DNA of 64,000 nt from assembly GCF_020169335.1 (NCBI RefSeq), contig NZ_JAIEZN010000002.1, forward strand, positions 372,001 through 436,000, read 5' to 3'. A program made the translations under genes and the position numbers. The stretch is from Devosia aquimaris. Lineage in GTDB: Bacteria > Pseudomonadota > Alphaproteobacteria > Rhizobiales > Devosiaceae. Below are positions 17,995 to 27,546 of this stretch, piece by piece. Numbering within the stretch: position 1 is the first letter of the stretch; each line of letters opens with the position of its first letter. Under the pieces are notes generated by a model. That model had not been told where the DNA came from. It did not search any database and saw nothing but the letters and a program-made list of their open reading frames with translations.

Positions 17995-19293
17995 GTGGCT
18001 TACAAACCTGAACCGGCGGGGCTCAAGCTCCGCCTCGTCGCCGCACAGCGGCTGAAATCCGTTCTGGCCGGGGAGAACTTTGCTCCCCTGACCCAGGCCG
18101 ACCTGGCTGACGGGCGCGACCGCGCCCTCGCCAACCGGCTGATCACCACCGCCCTGCGCCGCCATGGCCAGCTCAACTTCATCATCCATGCCCTGCTCGA
18201 CAAGGGCATGCCGGGCAAGTCCGGCACCTTCGAGGCTGTGCTGCGCCTGAGCCTGGCGCAACTGGTGTTCCTGCCCGATCTGGGCGCCCATAGCGCGCTG
18301 TTCCTGGCCGTCGAGGCCGTCAAGCGCGACCCCAAGGCAAGGCACCTCAGCGGCCTCATCAATGCCGTGCTGCGCAGCGCCCAGGCCAATTCGGCCAAGT
18401 TCGGCATGCTGAGCGATGATCTGCTGATCCCCGACACTTTTGGCGATACCTGGCTGGACGCCTATGGCGAAGAGGCCATTTCCGGCTTCTCGGCGGCGCT
18501 TCTGGCCGGCGCCCCGCTCGACCTCACCCTCAAGACCGACGATGCCGAGCTGATCGAGGCGCTGGGCGCCCAGCCCGTGCTGGCCGACACCGTGCGCATC
18601 GAGCAGCGCGACCGACCGGTCGAGGCCCTGCCCGGCTTTGCCGAGGGGCAATGGTGGGTGCAGGACACGGCCTCGGCCATTCCCGCACGCCTGCTTGGCC
18701 TCGAGCCCGGCGACCGCGTGCTCGATCTCTGTGCCGCCCCCGGCGGCAAGACGGCGCAGCTGGTCAAGGCCGGCTATGCCGTGACGGCGCTCGACAGCGA
18801 TGCCAAGCGCATGGAACGCCTGCGCGAGAATCTCGGCCGCCTCAACTACAGCGCCGAAACCGTGGTTGCCGACGCGGGCAATTATGCCCCCGCCAGCCCC
18901 TACAGGGGCGTGCTGCTCGATGCCCCCTGCTCGGCCACCGGCACCTTCCGCCGCCACCCCGAAGTGATCTGGCATCGCTCGGTGGGCGACGTCGCCGGCC
19001 GCATGCGCCTGCAGCGCGCGCTTCTGGCCAATGCCTATCGTTGTCTTGATACCGGTGGCGTGCTGATCTATTGCGTGTGTTCGCTCGAACCCGCCGAAGG
19101 CGAGGAGCAGGTCGACTGGGCGCTCGAATCGCTGCCCGGTCTCAAGCTCTGGCCCGTGGCCGCGGGCGATCTGCCGGGCCTCGAACAGGCGGTTTCCGAT
19201 CGGGGTCTGGTCAGGACACATCCGGGCATGAACCCGGGCGGACGGGACGGCGGCATGGACGGTTTCTTCGTCGCCCGCTTCCGTCGGACATAA
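17995..19293 (+). CDS. rsmB: 16S rRNA (cytosine-967-C5)-methyltransferase
   Basis: A 432-residue protein with an N-terminal NusB-like RNA-binding domain (about 10-140) and a C-terminal Rossmann methyltransferase. The SAM site is DLCAAPGGKT at 244-253, and the two catalytic cysteines are C312 in DAPCSATGTFRRHPE and C362 in YCVCSLEPAEGE. It methylates C967 of 16S rRNA. The start is GTG at 17995, 9 bp after htpX. Its downstream neighbours, heparinase-like and purH, keep an order I know from other Hyphomicrobiales. Confidence 0.94.
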   Translation: MAYKPEPAGLKLRLVAAQRLKSVLAGENFAPLTQADLADGRDRALANRLITTALRRHGQLNFIIHALLDKGMPGKSGTFEAVLRLSLAQLVFLPDLGAHSALFLAVEAVKRDPKARHLSGLINAVLRSAQANSAKFGMLSDDLLIPDTFGDTWLDAYGEEAISGFSAALLAGAPLDLTLKTDDAELIEALGAQPVLADTVRIEQRDRPVEALPGFAEGQWWVQDTASAIPARLLGLEPGDRVLDLCAAPGGKTAQLVKAGYAVTALDSDAKRMERLRENLGRLNYSAETVVADAGNYAPASPYRGVLLDAPCSATGTFRRHPEVIWHRSVGDVAGRMRLQRALLANAYRCLDTGGVLIYCVCSLEPAEGEEQVDWALESLPGLKLWPVAAGDLPGLEQAVSDRGLVRTHPGMNPGGRDGGMDGFFVARFRRT

Positions 19294-19324
19294 GAAGCAA
19301 AAGAGAGAACACGCAGGCGGTGCC

Positions 19325-21013
19325 GTGGGGAAGGGCACCAAACCGGGAATCAGGTCTTTGACGGGCAAACAGGCAGCGACGCAGGCTCCGGCCGCGGCGG
19401 ACAATCGCACAACGGCAATGGCCCGGCTCGGCCATGGCCTGCGCCGCTTTGCCTATGGCCTGGCCGATGCCGTGGTGACCCTGCCCGTGCTGCGCTGGAC
19501 CTGGCGGGGCCTGGCCGATGACGCCTTTGCCGGCGACCTGCCCGAACTCCGGCCAGCCGACCGCGAGGCCGTGCGCGACATGATGGCCGGCCGGTACCTG
19601 CTCGCCAGCAAGCTGATCGAAACCGGCGGCGGCTCGCCCTTTGCCATCGATGTCGAGCACATGGACTGGTGGCTGAACCTGCACGGCTTCTCCTGGCTGC
19701 GCCATTTCCGCGATGTGCGCGACACCGGTGAACGCCACTTTGCCCGCACCCTGGTGCTCGACTGGATCGGCCGCGAAGGCGGCTTTGCCAGCGACAGCTG
19801 GGCGCCCATGGTCACCGCCCAGCGCGTGCTCAACTGGCTGCGCCACCTGCCCCTGCTGCTCGATGGCGCCACGCCCGACCAGGCCAAGACCATCCAGCGC
19901 GTGCTCGGCGCCCAGATCCAGAGCCTCAAGCTGCGCGGGCGCCTGGCCACCAATCCGGCTGATACCCTGTTTGCCGCCATTGCCCTTTTGGGCGCCGAAT
20001 TCTGCGAACAGGGCGACCGCACCGACGTGCCCGGTCGCATCGCGCGGCTCAATGCCCTGCTCGCCCGCCAGCTCGACAGCGATGGCCTGCATCTGTCGCG
20101 CAGTGCCAAGGTGCAGCTGCAATTGCTGGTTGAGCTGGTCAGCGTGCGCCGGATCGCCAGCCTGGACAAATCCGAGGCCGGCAACGAGCTGATGGCCCAG
20201 ATCGACCGCATGCATGATTGCCTGGACGCGCTGACGCTGTCGAGCGGCGAGCCCGGCTATTTCAACGGCACCGGCCACCTGCCCCATGATGTGCTGATCG
20301 CCATCCAGGCCAATGCCGCTGGCCGTCGCCGCCGTTCGATGCTGCTGGGTGGCTATGGCATCTTGCGCGATGGCGACGCTGTGGTGATCGCCGATTCCGG
20401 CCTCATCCCGCCGCCCGGCTTCGACCAGGATGCCCATGCCAGCGCGCTGGCCATTGAGTTTTCCCATGGCAGCGAGCTGATCCTGGGGAGCTGCGGCCCA
20501 GCCCCGGCTGATCTGCGCGCCAGCCAGGCCCTGTTCCGCCAGGGCGTGGCCCATTCCGCACCCACCATTGACGCCGAGGACGCGGCCACCGCCCCCATCC
20601 CCACCATCGGCCTCGACAGCGCCGACCAGCTGCTGTGGCTGACCACGCAGGGCTATGCCAAGCGCTTCGGCGTCGACATCGAGCGCCGCATCACCCTGCT
20701 CTCGGGCGGCACGACGCTGGTGGGGCAGGATCGGCTGATCCCCCATGGCACGCCATCGGGCCTGTTGGCCGTGCGCTTTCACCTGGCGCCGGGCGTGATG
20801 GTGCGGCGCAATCGCGGCGAAGCCATCGTGCGCCTGGTGCTGCCCAATGGCGCGGTGTGGAGCTTTTTGTGGGAAGGCGCCAGCTTCCGCGAGGAGGAAA
20901 GCGTGCGCCAATCGGCCTATGTCGGCCTGCACAAGACGCGCCAGCTGGTGCTCGAGGCCGATGTCACCGCCAATGGCGAGATCGCCTGGATCTTTACCCG
21001 CGAACAGCAATAG
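19325..21013 (+). CDS. heparinase II/III family protein
   Basis: A 562-residue protein of the heparinase II/III-like superfamily: an alpha/alpha-toroid N-terminal half (about 60-330) and a beta-sandwich C-terminal half. No signal peptide is evident. The N-terminal part includes MDWWLNLHGFSWLRHFRD and SWAPMVTAQRVLNWLRHLP; the C-terminal half has LLLSGG-type strands and ends in IFTREQQ. Despite the family name, the conserved chromosomal copy between rsmB and purH is of unknown substrate and may act on an envelope polysaccharide. The start is GTG at 19325. Confidence 0.82.
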   Translation: MGKGTKPGIRSLTGKQAATQAPAAADNRTTAMARLGHGLRRFAYGLADAVVTLPVLRWTWRGLADDAFAGDLPELRPADREAVRDMMAGRYLLASKLIETGGGSPFAIDVEHMDWWLNLHGFSWLRHFRDVRDTGERHFARTLVLDWIGREGGFASDSWAPMVTAQRVLNWLRHLPLLLDGATPDQAKTIQRVLGAQIQSLKLRGRLATNPADTLFAAIALLGAEFCEQGDRTDVPGRIARLNALLARQLDSDGLHLSRSAKVQLQLLVELVSVRRIASLDKSEAGNELMAQIDRMHDCLDALTLSSGEPGYFNGTGHLPHDVLIAIQANAAGRRRRSMLLGGYGILRDGDAVVIADSGLIPPPGFDQDAHASALAIEFSHGSELILGSCGPAPADLRASQALFRQGVAHSAPTIDAEDAATAPIPTIGLDSADQLLWLTTQGYAKRFGVDIERRITLLSGGTTLVGQDRLIPHGTPSGLLAVRFHLAPGVMVRRNRGEAIVRLVLPNGAVWSFLWEGASFREEESVRQSAYVGLHKTRQLVLEADVTANGEIAWIFTREQQ

Positions 21014-21080
21014 CCGGTTGGCGCGCGGGGCGCTTCGTGCTAGCGAGCGGCCAAACTCACCACGATAGGGCACACACCTC

Positions 21081-22667
21081 ATGGGCAAGACGGTCAAGGT
21101 CGGGCGCGCACTGCTTTCTGTTTTTGACAAGTCCGGCATGGCCGACTTCGCCAAGGGCCTCAGCGCTGCGGGCGTGGAACTGGTCTCCACCGGCGGCACG
21201 CACAAGCTGATCGCCGACGCCGGCCTGCCGGTGCGCGAGATTGCCGACCTCACCGGCTTCCCCGAAATGATGGACGGCCGCGTCAAGACGCTGCATCCCA
21301 AGGTGCATGGTGGCCTGCTGGCGGTGCGCGACAAGGCCGACCACGCTGCATCGATGGCCGAACACGAGATCGGCGCCATCGACCTGGTGGCCGTCAACCT
21401 CTACCCCTTCGAAAAGACTGTGGCCTCCGGTGCCGGCTATGACGACATCATCGAGAACATCGACATCGGCGGCCCGGCCATGGTGCGCTCCGCCGCCAAG
21501 AACCATGCCTATGTGACCGTGGTGGTCGACCCGGCCGATTACCCGGCCATTCTGGCCGCCATTGCCGAGACCGGCGGCGTGCCCTTTGCGATGCGCCAGA
21601 AGCTGGCCGCCAAGGCCTATGCCCGCACCGCCGCCTATGACAGCGCCATTTCGACCTGGTTCGCCAAGGCGATCGACTATCCCGAAATTCCCTATCGCAG
21701 CTTTGCCGGCACGCTGCGCGAAGTGATGCGCTATGGCGAGAACCCGCACCAGTGGGCGGGCTTTTATGCCAATGGTGACAGCCGCCCCGGCGTGGCCACC
21801 GCCACCCAGGTGCAGGGCAAGACGCTGAGCTACAACAATATCAACGACACCGACGCCGCCTTCGAGCTGGTGAGCGAATTCGACGCCGCCGAAGTGGCCG
21901 CCGTCGCCATCATCAAGCATGCCAATCCCTGCGGCGTCGCCGTCGCCGGCGACCTGCTGACCGCCTATCAGAACGCCCTGCGCACCGACCCCGTCTCGGC
22001 CTTTGGCGGCATTGTCGCCACCAATCGCGAGATCGACGCCGCCACCGCCACCGAGATCGTCAAGGTCTTCACCGAGGTGATCGTCGCCCCGTCGGCCACC
22101 CAGGAAGCCCAGGACATTATCGCCGCCAAGAAGAACCTGCGCCTGCTGCTCACCGGCGGCCTCGCCGATGCCAAGGCCGATGGCCTGATCGTCAAGTCGG
22201 TGGCGGGGGGCCTCTTGGTCCAGTCGCGCGACAACCGCAATATCGATGATTGCGACCTCAAGGTCGTGACCAAGCGCCAGCCCAGCGACGCCGAAATGGC
22301 AGATCTGCGTCTCGCCGCCAAGGTGGCCAAGCACGTCAAGTCCAACGCCATTGTCTACGTCAAGGGCGGCGCCACCGTGGGCATTGGCGCCGGACAGATG
22401 TCCAGGGTCGATTCCGCGCTGACCGCCCACCGCAAGTCGATCGACGCCGCCAAGGCGGCCGGCATCGAGGGCGCGCTGACCCAGGGTTCCGTCGCCGCGT
22501 CGGACGCCTTCTTCCCCTTTGCCGACGGGCTTGAGGCCCTGGTGGCCGCCGGCGCCACCGCCGTGGTGCAGCCGGGCGGCTCGATGCGCGACGACGAAGT
22601 CATCGCCGCCGCCGATGCCGCCGGCATCGCCATGGTGATGACCGGCATGCGCCACTTCCGCCATTGA
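21081..22667 (+). CDS. purH: bifunctional AICAR formyltransferase / IMP cyclohydrolase
   Basis: A 528-residue enzyme for the last two steps of purine synthesis. The N-terminal MGS-like cyclohydrolase domain (about 1-150) starts [10 protein letters not shown] and includes STGGTHKLI and [15 protein letters not shown]. The formyltransferase part contains RYGENPHQ near 223, the catalytic KHANPCG near 278, and a C-terminal [14 protein letters not shown] segment ending in the typical TGMRHFRH. Length and motifs are complete. The preceding heparinase-like gene is on the same strand. Confidence 0.97.
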   Translation: MGKTVKVGRALLSVFDKSGMADFAKGLSAAGVELVSTGGTHKLIADAGLPVREIADLTGFPEMMDGRVKTLHPKVHGGLLAVRDKADHAASMAEHEIGAIDLVAVNLYPFEKTVASGAGYDDIIENIDIGGPAMVRSAAKNHAYVTVVVDPADYPAILAAIAETGGVPFAMRQKLAAKAYARTAAYDSAISTWFAKAIDYPEIPYRSFAGTLREVMRYGENPHQWAGFYANGDSRPGVATATQVQGKTLSYNNINDTDAAFELVSEFDAAEVAAVAIIKHANPCGVAVAGDLLTAYQNALRTDPVSAFGGIVATNREIDAATATEIVKVFTEVIVAPSATQEAQDIIAAKKNLRLLLTGGLADAKADGLIVKSVAGGLLVQSRDNRNIDDCDLKVVTKRQPSDAEMADLRLAAKVAKHVKSNAIVYVKGGATVGIGAGQMSRVDSALTAHRKSIDAAKAAGIEGALTQGSVAASDAFFPFADGLEALVAAGATAVVQPGGSMRDDEVIAAADAAGIAMVMTGMRHFRH

Positions 22668-22725
22668 GGTCTTGTGCACAGCGGCAAATGCGGGTGAACT
22701 GACGCCCTGAGCGGGGGAGACAGCA

Positions 22726-23793
22726 TTGGCCAATTTTGGTTGGGACCTGGCCATCATCGCGGCCCTGGGCCTGTTTGGCATTGTATGCTTCAAGCTGGCC
22801 TATGGCCTGGGTGCACCCGTTTGGCCCAAGCAGTTTGCCACCCGGCTGCCGACATTGCCCTGGCTGAGCAGCGGCGAGGTTGGCGAATTGGCCAATCTCG
22901 GCCTGATCGCCGCCATCTTGCTGGTGCTCCTGGTGCTCACGCCAGACGCAAACCTGCTGGATCTGATCCGCCTGAACTGGGTGGACGCGCTTGCTGTGGT
23001 TCTCATCGTCACCGCGGGGGTCACGCTCTACAGCGTGATCGCCGTCCGCAAGGTGCGGCGTGCCAATTTCCGGCCCGGCATCAAGAAGACCGAGCACAAT
23101 CTGCGTCTGTTGGCGCGCGGCTATCGCTTCTATATCGGCTACGGCGCGGCGATCTCCCTGCTGATCATGGCCATTTTCGGCATCACCGTGCATCAGATCT
23201 TCATCGACTACGATCGCTTCCAGCTTGTCAGCACCAAGGTTGATGCCATTCTGCAGGAACTGCGCGGCATGGATGATGCCGCCGGCTCGGCCCTGCAGAC
23301 CCGCTTTGAGGTGCTGTTCGGCACCCAGCGCGTCGCAGAGGGCTACATTCTCGATCAGGTCAACAGCCTGCTGATGCTGCTGCTCTGCGTCATGCTGGCC
23401 TATTCCATCGTCTATGGCACCAGTATTCGCCAGGTCTTCGCCGAGGAGGCGCTGCATGTGCTCAGGATCATCGTGGCCATTCTGGTCGCCGTATGCCTGA
23501 TCTATGGCTGCGCCATCTTTTTCACCCTGCATATCAACTTCGTCGACAACCTCCTCGGCCAGCTTGGACTCTATGAGTCGCGCATGAACCAGGGACCATG
23601 GGACGTGACCCAGCGCTATCATGAGCTCATTGCCGAACTGTCGCGCCAGCGCGGCATCTTCGGTTTCCTTGTGGCGCTGACCACCGGACGGGGTGGCCTG
23701 ATCCTCGTCACGCCGGTCGCCGGCTACTTCCTGCAAAGCATGCTGTCCGGCAGGGGCAACCAGCAACCGTCGCCCAACACCGGAACCAAGTGA
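22726..23793 (+). CDS. polytopic membrane protein of unknown function
   Basis: A 355-residue protein I do not recognise. It has about seven transmembrane helices: near residues 5-25, 60-78, 85-105, 130-152, 215-238, 245-270 and 310-330. A soluble loop lies between helices four and five (about 155-210). The start is a TTG at 22726 with GGGGGAGACAG before it. Its stop overlaps the GTG of the next gene (an EEP-fold exported protein), so the two are translationally coupled and probably work together at the membrane. No catalytic motif was seen. Confidence 0.75.
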   Translation: MANFGWDLAIIAALGLFGIVCFKLAYGLGAPVWPKQFATRLPTLPWLSSGEVGELANLGLIAAILLVLLVLTPDANLLDLIRLNWVDALAVVLIVTAGVTLYSVIAVRKVRRANFRPGIKKTEHNLRLLARGYRFYIGYGAAISLLIMAIFGITVHQIFIDYDRFQLVSTKVDAILQELRGMDDAAGSALQTRFEVLFGTQRVAEGYILDQVNSLLMLLLCVMLAYSIVYGTSIRQVFAEEALHVLRIIVAILVAVCLIYGCAIFFTLHINFVDNLLGQLGLYESRMNQGPWDVTQRYHELIAELSRQRGIFGFLVALTTGRGGLILVTPVAGYFLQSMLSGRGNQQPSPNTGTK

Positions 23794-24836
23794 CTTTGAA
23801 AAGACCAATTCGTAGCGTTCTGCTGGCCTCAGCAGCCGTTCTGGCGGCCTATCTCGTCGGAGTCTATGTGATCAATTCCACCCAAAAGCCCGTTGCCGAA
23901 AGCACTACGCCCCCCGCACTGGCGACCCTGCCCTCGGCCATTGGCGACCAGATCACCCTCACCACGTGGAATCTGGGCTATGCCGGCCTTGGCGCCCAGT
24001 CCAACTTCATAGCGGACGGGGGCAGCGCGCTGCTACCGCCATCGCGCGCGACAGTGGATGACAATCTGGCAGGCATCGTTCGCACCATCGGCGAGGACAG
24101 CTCCGACATTCGCCTGTTCCAGGAAGTCTCCAACAAGAGCCCTCTCAGCTATTGGGCGCCGGTACGCGACGCGGTGGCGGGCCAATTTGCCGACTGGCAG
24201 ACATTCTATCGCCCCGATGTGGCGACGCGTTTCATTCCCTTCCCGCTGGCGCTCGACCATGGCACGTTCCTCGCAGCGCGCTACAATCCGCTGAGCGTGG
24301 AGACTCTTCCCCTACCCTCCGAGCCGGGCGCCATGCTGGGGTTTCTCAAGCGGCGCTATGCCATTCAGATCGCCCGTTTCGCCTTGCAGGATCGCCCGGG
24401 GCAGCTGGTCGTGGGCAATATTCACCTGTCAGCCTTCGACGATGGCGGCTCCACACGCCAGGCCCAGATCAGTGCCGTATTGGCCTTTGCCGAGGCGGAG
24501 TTCGCCAAGGGCAACCACGTCATTATCGGCGGCGACTGGAACATGGTGCTGGCCGATCCGGCATGGCCCGACAATACCGACCAGAAATACCTGTTCTGGA
24601 TCTATCCTTTCCCGCGCGAGGCGCTGCCAGCGGGATGGACCATTGCTGCAGATGCCACCACGCCCAGCGTGCGTACGCTCTACAAGCCCTATGTCGCTGA
24701 CGAGAACTACACCACCAGCATCGATGGCTTCCTTGTGTCGCCCAACGTCTCAGTGGTGTCGGTGTCCACACGCGACCTGGGGTTTGCACCCTCTGACCAC
24801 CAGCCGGTCACCAGCGTGTTCAATCTGGCGCGGTAA
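23790..24836 (+). CDS. membrane-anchored endonuclease/exonuclease/phosphatase-fold protein
   Basis: A 348-residue protein with an N-terminal hydrophobic anchor (residues about 8-25) and an EEP (DNase I-like) domain. Catalytic landmarks are TTWNLGYAG near 52, RLFQEVSN near 109, a GGDWNMVL segment near 248 and the terminal SDHQPVTSVF near 336. EEP proteins cut phosphodiester bonds in nucleic acids, lipids or inositides; which one is not readable here. The GTG start overlaps the stop of the membrane protein upstream. An export signal rather than a permanent anchor is possible. Confidence 0.8.
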   Translation: MTLKRPIRSVLLASAAVLAAYLVGVYVINSTQKPVAESTTPPALATLPSAIGDQITLTTWNLGYAGLGAQSNFIADGGSALLPPSRATVDDNLAGIVRTIGEDSSDIRLFQEVSNKSPLSYWAPVRDAVAGQFADWQTFYRPDVATRFIPFPLALDHGTFLAARYNPLSVETLPLPSEPGAMLGFLKRRYAIQIARFALQDRPGQLVVGNIHLSAFDDGGSTRQAQISAVLAFAEAEFAKGNHVIIGGDWNMVLADPAWPDNTDQKYLFWIYPFPREALPAGWTIAADATTPSVRTLYKPYVADENYTTSIDGFLVSPNVSVVSVSTRDLGFAPSDHQPVTSVFNLAR

Positions 24837-24916
24837 CCAATCGCTTTGAATTAACAAACCGTAATACTCCTCGCTCTGGAGCTTATGCGTTTTTGCAGGT
24901 AGCCATGGGATAGTGC

Positions 24917-26299
24917 ATGTCGGGGCCAGTGCCCCGATTCCGAGACATATCCATGCGGCTTGGACTCCCTCCCGAAGTCACCCAATTGCTCAGCTCGGGC
25001 CTGGCGCGCTCCGCCGGGTCGCTGGGCATCAAGGTGGCAACGGCAGGCCTCACCTACATCACCTATGTGGTGCTCTCGCGCACCATGACGCAGAGCGAAT
25101 ACGGCCATTTCGCCTTTGGCCTGGCGCTTGCGACCGTGCTGGCTATCGCTGCCGCCGTCGGCCAGCCCACCGCCATTCTGCGCTTCTGGCCCGAGGCCCT
25201 GGTCGCCGGCCGACGCGACGCGGCCCTGCGCGCCATCCGTTCGGGCACGACGCTGATCATCATTGCCTCGCTGGCCATTATCGCGGTGCTGGCAGCGCTG
25301 GTCTTTGTCGTCACCAACACGGTGACGCTGGATGACACCACCAATCATTTCTATGGCGCCGCCTTTCTGGTGCTGCCCATGGCCCTGGCCGAATTCAACT
25401 CGGCGGCCCTGCGCGCACAAGGCTCGCTGTGGACCGCGCTTCTGCCGCGCGACATCATCTGGCGCCTGTCCCTGCCCATTGCCGTGATCGCGCTCTATGC
25501 CATGGGCATCGTGCTCAGCGGGCCCGATGCGCTGGTGCTGTCGGCGGCGCTGCTGATCGGCGCCCTGGGTGTGCAATACTGGTCCGCCATGCGGCAAAAC
25601 CTGGAGCTGCGCCTGCAATGGGCCGGCACCCGCGACTATTGGGTGGAGAACGGCGCCGTCAGCCGCTGGCTGCTGCTTGGCGCGCTGATCGAAACGGCCG
25701 CGCTCAACATCGACATCATTCTGGTTGGCCTGATGGACAGCCTGGAAGACTCTGCCCTCTATTTCAACGCCTTCCGCACCGCCGGGCTGATGACGCTGAT
25801 CAGCTATGCCATCGTCCTGGTCATCGCGCCCATGATTACCCGCGCCTTCTATGCCCGGGAAATGCGCAAGGCCCAGCTTCTGGCCACGGCCAGCGTCTGG
25901 GTCGGCTTCAGCTTCGCCCTGGTGGTCTTCCTGGCATTTCTGCTGTTTGGCGGTCCCATCCTGTCGCTGTTTGGCCCGGCCTATGATGATGGCCAGCTCG
26001 TGCTGGTGCTGCTGGCCATTGGCCTGTTGGCCGACGCCGCCACCGGCCCGTCGCGCACGCTGATGATGACCACCGGCCATGAGCGCACCTATGTCTATGG
26101 CCTAGGCGCCATCACCCTGATCGGCTTTGTCGTGCAGGTGCTGGTGCTGCCCTATTACGGCATGGTCGGCCTGGCGCTGGTCAACATGATCACCCGGCTG
26201 GTCTCGCAGGCCTTCATGGCCATCTGGTGCATCGTCCACATCAGGATCGATCCCACCATCTTTGGCGTGCTGCGGCTGCGCCGGCCACTGGCCGCCTGA
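24917..26299 (+). CDS. oligosaccharide flippase (Wzx/PST family)
   Basis: A 460-residue polytopic membrane protein with 12-14 predicted helices of the polysaccharide-transport branch of the MOP superfamily. The N-terminal region LLSSGLARSAGSLGIKVATAGLTYI and the SRTMTQSEYGHFAFGLALA loop are typical of Wzx-like flippases, which move undecaprenyl-linked sugars across the inner membrane. A start at 24953 (MRLGLPPEV) is the alternative. The only other likely envelope-sugar gene nearby is the convergent GNAT gene, so the polymer is unknown. Confidence 0.85.
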   Translation: MSGPVPRFRDISMRLGLPPEVTQLLSSGLARSAGSLGIKVATAGLTYITYVVLSRTMTQSEYGHFAFGLALATVLAIAAAVGQPTAILRFWPEALVAGRRDAALRAIRSGTTLIIIASLAIIAVLAALVFVVTNTVTLDDTTNHFYGAAFLVLPMALAEFNSAALRAQGSLWTALLPRDIIWRLSLPIAVIALYAMGIVLSGPDALVLSAALLIGALGVQYWSAMRQNLELRLQWAGTRDYWVENGAVSRWLLLGALIETAALNIDIILVGLMDSLEDSALYFNAFRTAGLMTLISYAIVLVIAPMITRAFYAREMRKAQLLATASVWVGFSFALVVFLAFLLFGGPILSLFGPAYDDGQLVLVLLAIGLLADAATGPSRTLMMTTGHERTYVYGLGAITLIGFVVQVLVLPYYGMVGLALVNMITRLVSQAFMAIWCIVHIRIDPTIFGVLRLRRPLAA

Positions 26300-26323
26300 G
26301 GTAATCCCGGCGAGCGCGCCGCC

Positions 26324-27349
26324 TCACGCGAAGTCGAAATCGACGCCCTGGTAGCGGCTGAAGACCACGCTGTCGTCCGGATTGACCAGATCGCGCAGAT
26401 CCAGCGTCATCGGCGATGGCCGCAGCCGATCCGGCAGGGCAAAGCCCGGCAGCGCCGGCATGATCGAATCATGCCCGATATAGATGCCCAGCCGCGCCTT
26501 CTGCATGTCGCAGGCGGCGCGCATGGCATTGCGGACATCGCTGGCCACCGGCGCCGCGTCCCGGGCCGGAAACAATGCGCACAGCAGGGTGAAGTCCACG
26601 CCCTTGCGCTCGCGCCGCGTCGACACGGCCAGCAACCGGTCATTGTAGTGGATGGCGTAATCCTGCGTGCCGGTCAGGCGCGAGAACAGGCCCTGCGCCG
26701 TCCACGCCACGGCATTGTCGGGCGCCAGGTCAAAGCGCTCGAACAGGGCAATGGCGTCGCCATGATCGACATCCTTCATCTGGCGCGAGACCATGTCGCC
26801 CGTGCCCAGGAAGGGCAGGCGCCAGCTCGCCCGGATATCGAGCTTGAGATAGGGGATCATCTTGAGAAAGTGATCATTGATCGAGCGCGCCGAGGTATTG
26901 GGCATGCCCAGGATGAAGCGCACCCCGCGGGCCTGGCAGTTCTCGAGCACCTGGGCAAACAGATCCACCAGCACCTGCCGGGATCGATATTTTTCCAGGA
27001 TGAACAGATCGGTCAGCAGCACGGCCTGCTCGGCCTTGCCCCGGACGTCGATGAACTGGTGGATCAAGGCGATCTGCCCGACCTTGCGGCCATCGGCATG
27101 AGCCGCCAGCACCGTGGTGCCATGCGAGAAGCTGTCATTGTAGAGCCAGCGCATCTGGTCGGCGGTGAACACCTTGCCGCGCGCCGAGAAAGCCTCGGTC
27201 GCGATCTGCGCCGTTTCCTCGAAATTGACCACCGATTCGCGGCGCACCGCCGGCAGGCTGGCTGCCATTGCCAGACCCAGGCCGAGCTTGAGCGCAGACC
27301 CGAGCATAAGCACGCCCTTGCCGACAACGGCCGCACCGACGACAAGCAT
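26324..27349 (-). CDS. GNAT-fold acetyltransferase-like protein with N-terminal hydrophobic segment
   Basis: A 341-residue protein with a hydrophobic N-terminus (about 1-33, VGAAVVGKGVLMLGSALKLG) and a GNAT-like domain. It includes FTADQMRWLYNDSFSHGTTVLAA (61-83), VLLTDLFILEKYRSRQVLVDLFAQVL (about 113-138) and FILGMPNTSARSINDHFL. The latter two are the beta-4/alpha-3 acetyl-CoA-binding elements and the typical FxxGF-P-NxxS loop of acyltransferases acting on envelope polysaccharides. The partner gene is a flippase transcribed towards it. The acceptor is unknown; a polysaccharide-modifying role is inference from position. Confidence 0.65.
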   Translation of the reverse strand: MLVVGAAVVGKGVLMLGSALKLGLGLAMAASLPAVRRESVVNFEETAQIATEAFSARGKVFTADQMRWLYNDSFSHGTTVLAAHADGRKVGQIALIHQFIDVRGKAEQAVLLTDLFILEKYRSRQVLVDLFAQVLENCQARGVRFILGMPNTSARSINDHFLKMIPYLKLDIRASWRLPFLGTGDMVSRQMKDVDHGDAIALFERFDLAPDNAVAWTAQGLFSRLTGTQDYAIHYNDRLLAVSTRRERKGVDFTLLCALFPARDAAPVASDVRNAMRAACDMQKARLGIYIGHDSIMPALPGFALPDRLRPSPMTLDLRDLVNPDDSVVFSRYQGVDFDFA

Positions 27350-27486
27350 GAAAGTTCAACCTCTTACGACTAACGGCATGATACTACTGCCGTTGACCTT
27401 TGGCGAAGCCGACACGTTGGTGTCGTTAACGCTTTGCCGCTGGCACGATCTGGCCGGATGAACCGTACCGGTGAGTACGGTATTGC

Positions 27487-27515
27487 TTGACCCCTGCGGC
27501 ACTCCGGCTTAGAAC
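27487..27515 (+). promoter_or_regulatory. sigma-70-like promoter for leuC
   Basis: TTGACC (27487-27492) is separated by 17 bp from TAGAAC (27510-27515), which fits the alphaproteobacterial housekeeping promoter pattern. The predicted transcript would begin roughly 25 nt before the leuC ATG at 27547. No leucine leader peptide was seen. Confidence 0.45.
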
Positions 27516-27546
27516 CGATCCAAACTTTCCCCGCCGGAATACCGCC

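Noticed and set aside
16669-19410. A 913-codon open frame on the minus strand opposite htpX and rsmB.
   Set aside because: Only its last 73 codons (the SDHAF4-like gene) are real. The rest has no family resemblance and lies antisense to two well-supported genes; long antisense frames are normal at this GC content. The same holds for 35982-38582 opposite leuS, and for 19211-21397, 13703-15532 and 21057-22793.
24837-24916. TTAACAAACCGTAA as a CtrA box before the flippase gene.
   Set aside because: The spacing is 6 rather than 7 and the second half is GTAA, so it falls outside the consensus.
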